NCBI RefSeq assembly: GCF_024124375.1
Contig: NZ_JAMXRZ010000034.1
Location: 1 to 35,443 of the forward strand
Origin: Klenkia sp. PcliD-1-E
GTDB taxonomy: Bacteria; Actinomycetota; Actinomycetes; Mycobacteriales; Geodermatophilaceae
DNA: 35,443 nucleotides
Direction of reading: 5' to 3'
In this document: in pieces, positions 31,609-35,443 of the stretch
Layout of the letters: the number at the start of each line of letters is the position of its first letter
How positions within the stretch are numbered: the stretch's first letter is position 1
The notes under the pieces: model-generated
The model's database searches: none
Told to the model about the DNA's origin: nothing
What the model saw: only the letters and a program-made list of their open reading frames with translations
Made by a program: the position numbers and the translations under genes

Positions 31609-32094
31609 TCAGACGGTGCGCACCATCGCCGTCCGCCGGCCGTACCGGTCCAGGCCCAGCTCGACCTCGTGGGCGAGCAGGGCAGCGATGCCCGGGGTGG
31701 GCTCGGCCACCTCCACGAAGCCGTGCCGGGCGTAGAAGGGCCCGTTCCACGGCACGTCGGCGTAGGTGCACAGGGTCACCCGGTCCGCGCCGGCCCCGCG
31801 GGCGGCCTCGACGGCGGCGGCGAGCAACGCCGCCCCGATGCCCTGCCGTCCGTGCGCGGGGTCCACCGACAGCTGCTCCAGGTGCACCCCGCCGTCGACC
31901 CGCTCCAGGACGGCGAACCCGCGCGGCGGCCGGCCCTCGACCAGCACCCGCCAGGCCGCCGCCCGCTGCTCGGGGGTGGCCGGCGGCGGGAAGTCGGTCA
32001 TGCCCAGCGGCACGAACAGCTGGTCGGCAGCGCGCTCGACCGCGGCGAGCAGGGGCAGGTCGGCCGGTTCGGCGACCCGCACCGCTGCGCTCAC
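31609..32094 (-). CDS. GNAT family N-acetyltransferase
   Basis: A 161-residue single GNAT domain. The acetyl-CoA binding loop RQGIGAALL follows HLEQLSVDPAHG, and the C-terminal WNGPFYARHGFVEVAE closes the fold. The substrate is unknown; small amines, amino acids or antibiotics are typical. GTG 32094 overlaps the upstream stop by 4 bases (GTGA). Its stop and that of the D-aminoacylase-like gene together form the palindrome TGATCA at 31606-31611. It is not obviously part of the peptide cluster, being convergent to it. Confidence 0.87.
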   Translation of the reverse strand: MSAAVRVAEPADLPLLAAVERAADQLFVPLGMTDFPPPATPEQRAAAWRVLVEGRPPRGFAVLERVDGGVHLEQLSVDPAHGRQGIGAALLAAAVEAARGAGADRVTLCTYADVPWNGPFYARHGFVEVAEPTPGIAALLAHEVELGLDRYGRRTAMVRTV

Positions 32095-33308
32095 AGCTCG
32101 GTGACCTCGTAGGTGTGCCCGGCGGCGCGCAGCCGGTCCACCAGCACGGGGCCGAAGGCCGTCGCCGGGGTCAGCGAACCGGTCCGGTCGGGCAGGTCGT
32201 CGAGGGCCAGGGACAGGCCGGCCTCGCCGAGCATGACGGCGGTGGCGTGGTACCCGGGGTCGCCCTGCCCGGCGGCGACCGACCGGTAGCGCCGCCCGGA
32301 CTCCGTCGTCCCCGTGGTCACCGTGCGGAAGAACCCGGCCCGCCGCGTGGCCTCGTCCGGGCCCTCGCCGGGGGCGGGCAGCACCTTGTCCAGCAGGGCC
32401 GCGGTCGGCCCGAACGACATGGCCGGGACCGCGGCCGCCAGCCCGCCGGTGACCGCGGCGGCGGCCAGCGCCCCGCCGATGCCCTTCCCGGTGGCCATGA
32501 CCTCGCCGTAGGAGAACCCGCGGCCGTAGGCCCAGTCCTGCAGCGCGTTGCTGCGCCGCACCACCCGGGTGTTGAACGGGGCCATCACGAAGGGAGCGGC
32601 CCAGCGGCCGTCGGCGGTGCGCGAGGGCGGGGCGGCGTCGCGGGGCTAGCGGGTGGCCGGCTCGGCGGCCCGGTCGGGGCTCAGCGCGTACGGGTGCCCG
32701 ACCACCCGGCGCAGCTCGGGGCGGTTCTTGACCGCCGCCACCTGCGCGCGCAGCGAGTCGACCGTGCCGCCGGAGAACCCGCCCTTGCCGACGCAGACGG
32801 CCTGCACGTCCGTCAGCGCGCCGGCGCCGTCGGCGGCGGCCCGGCGGGCCAGCTCGGCGACGGCGAGGTCGGAGGGGATGGAGTCGTAGCCGCAGGCGTG
32901 CACGATCCTCGCGCCCGTGCCGCGGGCGACCTCGTCGGTGGCGTCGATGGCGTCGCGGACGAAGAGCACCTCACCGGTCAGGTCGGCGTAGTGCGTGCCG
33001 GCCGCCGCGCACGCCTGCACCAGGGGCAGCCCGTACCGGGCGTAGGGCCCGACCGTGGTGACGACGACCCGGGTGCTGCCCGCGAGCTCGTCGAGGGCGC
33101 CGCGGTCGGCGGAGTCGGCGACCAGCACCGGCCAGCCGCGGCCCCGCTCGGGCAGGTCGGCGCGGACCAGCTCGACCTTGGCGCGGGTGCGGCCGGCCAG
33201 CGCGATGCGGGCGCCGTCCGGGGCGTGCTCGGCGAGGTGGGCCGCCACCAGGCGGCCGACGAAGCCGCTGGCACCGAACAGGACGAGGTCGTAGGCGCGC
33301 TGGCTCAC
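32091..33308 (-). pseudogene. Saccharopine-dehydrogenase-like / trans-acting enoyl reductase family gene broken by an in-frame TAG
   Basis: The frame begins at GTG 33308 (MSQRAYDLVLFGASGFVGRLVAAHL, an NAD(P)-binding Rossmann start), runs 220 codons and meets TAG at 32646-32648. The same frame continues without another stop to 32091, with clear family sequence (WAAPFVMAPFNTRVVRRSNALQDWAYGRGFSYGE...). Joined, it is 405 residues plus the stop, close to the roughly 418 of mycobacterial trans-acting enoyl reductases, and the pieces align across the break (DRAAEP | APFNTR.VRRSNAL). A single substitution, for example CAG to TAG, explains it. If translated, the fragments are 220 residues (32646-33308) and about 165 (32091-32588, GTG/ATG start). 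Readthrough or a sequencing error are alternatives. Confidence 0.75.
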
Positions 33309-33330
33309 CCGCCCATCCTGCCCCGGGGCC

Positions 33331-33359
33331 GGGGCCGGCGCCCCGTGGACGCCGGCCCC
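33331..33359 (-). terminator. Hairpin terminator of the glycine betaine transporter operon
   Basis: GGGGCCGGCG (33331-33340) and CGCCGGCCCC (33350-33359) form a perfect 10-bp stem with a 9-base loop, starting 7 bases after the binding-protein stop on the minus strand. No T-run follows. Confidence 0.65.
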
Positions 33360-33366
33360 TGCGGGG

Positions 33367-34278
33367 TCAGCCGAGCAGGCTGTCCCGGACGTCGGGGTTC
33401 TCGTCGAGCCAGGCCTCGACGGCCTCCTCGTAGCGGCCGTCGCCGTACTCGTTGACGACCATGTCCTCCAGCGACCCGTACTGCTCGTCGTCCAGCGACA
33501 GGCTGCCCATCAGGTCGGCGACCTCGGGGAACTCCTCGCCGAAGCCGCTGCGGGCCAGCTCGTGCAGGCCCTCGGGGTCACCGAGCGCGCCCTCGGGGTC
33601 GGCCAGGTCCTTGACCGGGAACTCGCTGTTGGCCCAGAACGGCCGCCACAGGGTGACCACGATGTCCTCCTGCGCGTCGGTGGCCGACTGCAGCTGGGCG
33701 AGCATGGCCGTGGTCGAGGACTCCACCAGCTGGTAGTCCTCCTCCAGCCCGTAGGCCGGCATGACCTCGTCGCGGGTGACCCGGGTCAGCCCGGCACCGG
33801 GCTCGATGCCGTAGATCTGGCCGTCGAAGCGGCCCGGGTCGGCGGCCAGGTCGGCGATGGAGTCGATGTCGGTGTACTCGGGGACGGCGAGGGTGAGCAC
33901 GGCGCCCTGGTAGTAGGCGCCGAGGTCCTCGATGTCGTCGCCGTACTCGTCCATGTAGTCGGCGTGGGTCACCTCGGGCCAGGCCGAGGGGTAGACGTCG
34001 ACGTCGCCGCCGGCGAGCCCGGCGTAGAGCAGGCCGGCCTCGCTGAGCTCCTGCATCTCCACGTCGTAGCCCCGCTCCTCCAGCACGTGCTGCCACAGGT
34101 AGGAGGTCGACAGGCCGTCGGTCCAGGACGGCAGGTAACCCAGGGTCACCGTGCCGCCGTCACCGCCCGCGGCGTCGGCGTCGGCGGTGTCGTCGGAGCC
34201 GCCGCAGGCGCTCAGCGCCAGGGCGAGCGCGGCGGCACCGGCGACCAGTCGGGTGGTGCGGGTGGAACGCGAGGTCAT
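33367..34278 (-). CDS. Glycine betaine/osmoprotectant ABC transporter substrate-binding lipoprotein (OpuAC-like)
   Basis: A 303-residue lipoprotein with a signal ending in LALSAC (lipid Cys25) and a Ser/Asp/Gly linker. The mature part has OpuAC-type features: TVTLGYLPSWTDGLSTSYLWQHVLEERGYDVEMQELSEAGLLYAGLAGGDVDVYPSAWPEVTHADYM, IYGIEPGAGLTR, and the Trp-containing TLWRPFWANSEF, which would supply aromatic cage residues for a quaternary amine. It binds glycine betaine or a related compatible solute outside the membrane. ATG 34278 has GGAAGGA on the minus strand about 10 bases upstream. It is the last gene of the operon, 53 bases after the permease. Confidence 0.92.
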   Translation of the reverse strand: MTSRSTRTTRLVAGAAALALALSACGGSDDTADADAAGGDGGTVTLGYLPSWTDGLSTSYLWQHVLEERGYDVEMQELSEAGLLYAGLAGGDVDVYPSAWPEVTHADYMDEYGDDIEDLGAYYQGAVLTLAVPEYTDIDSIADLAADPGRFDGQIYGIEPGAGLTRVTRDEVMPAYGLEEDYQLVESSTTAMLAQLQSATDAQEDIVVTLWRPFWANSEFPVKDLADPEGALGDPEGLHELARSGFGEEFPEVADLMGSLSLDDEQYGSLEDMVVNEYGDGRYEEAVEAWLDENPDVRDSLLG

Positions 34279-34331
34279 GCGGGGGTGGTCCTTCCGTCGT
34301 GCGGCCGGGCCGGCGGGTGCCGGACCGGGGT

Positions 34332-35252
34332 TCAGGGGGTGGTGGCCGGGGTCCGCGCAGCGCGGGTGCGCGACCTGCGGCGGGTGCGCCGGGAGCCGCC
34401 GAGCGCGGCGGTGAGGCGGTCCAGCCAGATGGCCAGGACGACGACCGAGAGGCCGGCCTCGAAGCCCACCGCGAGGTCGAGCCGGGAGATGCCGGTGACC
34501 ACGACCTGGCCGAGCCCGGGGGCGCCCACGATGCCGGCGATCACCGACATCGACAGCGCGAGCATGATCACCTGGTTGACGCCGGCCATGATGGTGGGGC
34601 GGGCGAGGGGCAGCTGGATGCCGCGCAGGATCTGCCCCGGGGTGCTCCCGAAGGCGTGCCCCGCCTCGACGACCTCGGCGTCGACGCCGCGGATGCCCAG
34701 CTCGGTGAGCCGGACGCCCGGGGGCAGCGCGAAGACGATCGTGGTGATGACACCGGGCACCAGGCCGATGCTGAAGAGCACGACGGCCGGCACCAGGTAG
34801 ACGAAGGCCGGCATGGTCTGCATGAAGTCCAGGACCGGGCGCACCAGCGCGCTGACCCGGTCGCTGCGGGCCGCGGCGATGCCGACGGGCACCGCGACGG
34901 CCGTCGCTACGGCCGCGGCGACCAGCACCAGGGCCAGGGTCTGCATGGCCTGCGGCCACAGCTCCATGCTGATGACCAGGGCGAAGCCCAGCAGCGAGCC
35001 GACGCCGAAGCGGACCGAGCGGACCGCGAGGCCCACCCCGGCCAGCACGACGGCGAGCAGCAGCGCCGGGACCGCGGTCAACCCGGCGGTCAGGCCCTCC
35101 ACGGCCCACTCCACGGCGGCGCTGACCGCGTCGAAGACGACGTCGAAGGTGTCGGTGACCCAGTCGAAGGCGGTCTCCACCGCCTCGCCCACGGGCACCC
35201 GGGGCAGCGTGTCCAGCGGACCCGGGTCGGTGGCGGCGAGCAGCTCAGACAC
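34332..35252 (-). CDS. Glycine betaine/proline ABC transporter permease (OpuAB/ProW-like)
   Basis: A 306-residue membrane permease. The N-terminal soluble part (DTLPRVPVGEAVETAFDWVTDTFDVVFDAVSAAVEWAVEGL) is typical of OpuAB/ProW. About six membrane segments follow, with LDFMQTMPAFVYLVPAVVLFSIGLVPGVITTIVFALPPGVRLTELGIR and the ATPase-contact loop EAGHAFGSTPGQILRGIQLPLARPTIMAGVNQ. The C-terminus is Arg-rich. GTG 35252 overlaps the end of the ATPase gene by 8 bases. It partners with the binding protein at 33367-34278. Confidence 0.93.
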   Translation of the reverse strand: MSELLAATDPGPLDTLPRVPVGEAVETAFDWVTDTFDVVFDAVSAAVEWAVEGLTAGLTAVPALLLAVVLAGVGLAVRSVRFGVGSLLGFALVISMELWPQAMQTLALVLVAAAVATAVAVPVGIAAARSDRVSALVRPVLDFMQTMPAFVYLVPAVVLFSIGLVPGVITTIVFALPPGVRLTELGIRGVDAEVVEAGHAFGSTPGQILRGIQLPLARPTIMAGVNQVIMLALSMSVIAGIVGAPGLGQVVVTGISRLDLAVGFEAGLSVVVLAIWLDRLTAALGGSRRTRRRSRTRAARTPATTP

Positions 35253-35443
35253 CGGCCACCTCCCGCGGCGCGGGAGCGACCGGGTCGGGTCGGGGTCCGT
35301 CGGGGGCCAGCGCGGCCAGCAGCGCGGTCAGCGGCAGGACCCCGACCGGCCGGTGGGCCTCGTCGACGACGACCACCGGCCGGCCGCTGCGGGCCGCGGG
35401 GGCCAGCAGCTCCGCCAGCGGGGTCGCAGGCGGTACGCAGGCC
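35245..35443 (-). CDS. Glycine betaine ABC transporter ATP-binding protein, C-terminal CBS part (partial)
   Basis: The frame is open from the right edge and stops at TGA 35247-35245, giving about 65 residues: ATPLAELLAPAARSGRPVVVVDEAHRPVGVLPLTALLAALAPDGPRPDPVAPAPREVAGV. The VVVVDEAHRPVGVLPLTALLAAL strand-helix pair is the end of a CBS domain, as found at the C-terminus of OpuAA/ProV-type ATPases, where CBS domains sense ionic strength. It overlaps the permease start by 8 bases, which confirms the operon order ATPase, permease, binding protein. The nucleotide-binding domain lies outside the window. Confidence 0.82.
   Translation of the reverse strand, partial: ACVPPATPLAELLAPAARSGRPVVVVDEAHRPVGVLPLTALLAALAPDGPRPDPVAPAPREVAGV

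Noticed and set aside
32646-32648. TAG as a recoded (pyrrolysine or selenocysteine) codon
   Set aside because: Pyrrolysine is not expected in actinobacteria, selenocysteine uses TGA, and no insertion element is visible. A plain nonsense mutation is simpler.
33367-35443. Glycine betaine ABC transporter as a novel system
   Set aside because: Order, sizes and motifs match ordinary osmoprotectant importers (ATPase with CBS end, permease, binding lipoprotein).
1-35443. Mobile element or genomic island signature
   Set aside because: No transposase, integrase, tRNA-associated direct repeats or clear shift in codon or base use was seen across the window.

Overview
The window is 35.4 kb of very GC-rich DNA with tightly packed genes, many GTG starts, frequent 4-base ATGA/GTGA start-stop overlaps and several near-leaderless promoters. 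A homologue of the mycobacterial mycothiol-dependent nitroreductase (Rv2466c type), an NDH-2 very close to mycobacterial Ndh, a mycobacterial-type trans-acting enoyl reductase relative and PucR-type regulation all point to an actinobacterium. The overall style suggests Geodermatophilaceae (Blastococcus/Modestobacter/Geodermatophilus); that family placement is inference. No rRNA, tRNA, CRISPR array, transposase or prophage gene was seen, and no gene-free stretch exceeds 300 bases.

Layout. 1-715: tail of an unidentified gene, two strong hairpins, and a small DoxX-like membrane protein. 871-5267 (+): type II NADH dehydrogenase, a DUF849/BKACE enzyme, an SRPBCC protein, a small antibiotic-biosynthesis-type monooxygenase, a cupin and an SDR, closely spaced. 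5356-7256 (-): a cytosine-deaminase-like amidohydrolase translationally coupled to a mycothiol-nitroreductase-like DsbA-fold protein. 7434-10094 (+): a membrane GGDEF-EAL protein with both active sites and the inhibitory I-site intact, overlapping tail to tail with a second NDH-2-like enzyme (10077-11414). 11601-13785: YihY-family membrane protein, an aldo/keto reductase and a tiny cysteine-containing protein. 13972-15183: an MFS exporter.

15214-31608 is the most interesting region. Two divergent transcription units start from a 118-base intergenic region. Leftward: a cytoplasmic beta-lactamase-fold serine hydrolase, then a complete dipeptide/oligopeptide ABC importer (lipoprotein, permease, permease-ATPase fusion, ATPase), then an M20 peptidase, a GNAT protein and an N-acylamino-acid racemase, followed by a PucR regulator and the MFS gene. 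Rightward: an S9 prolyl-oligopeptidase-type peptidase fused to a second beta-lactamase-fold hydrolase, then a D-aminoacylase-type amidohydrolase. The GNAT, racemase and M20 genes match the known route that turns D-amino acids irreversibly into L-amino acids through N-succinyl intermediates. With the importer and three candidate D-specific hydrolases, the locus looks like a complete system for importing D-residue-containing peptides, cleaving them and converting the D-amino acids to L. Two 20-base palindromes in the divergent region, each exactly 20 bases from a candidate -10 box, are likely operators for the PucR protein.

31609-35443 (-): a GNAT acetyltransferase, a saccharopine-dehydrogenase-like/trans-acting enoyl-reductase gene broken by one in-frame amber codon, and a glycine-betaine-type ABC importer (binding protein, permease, C-terminal CBS part of the ATPase), which enters from the right edge and ends at a strong hairpin.
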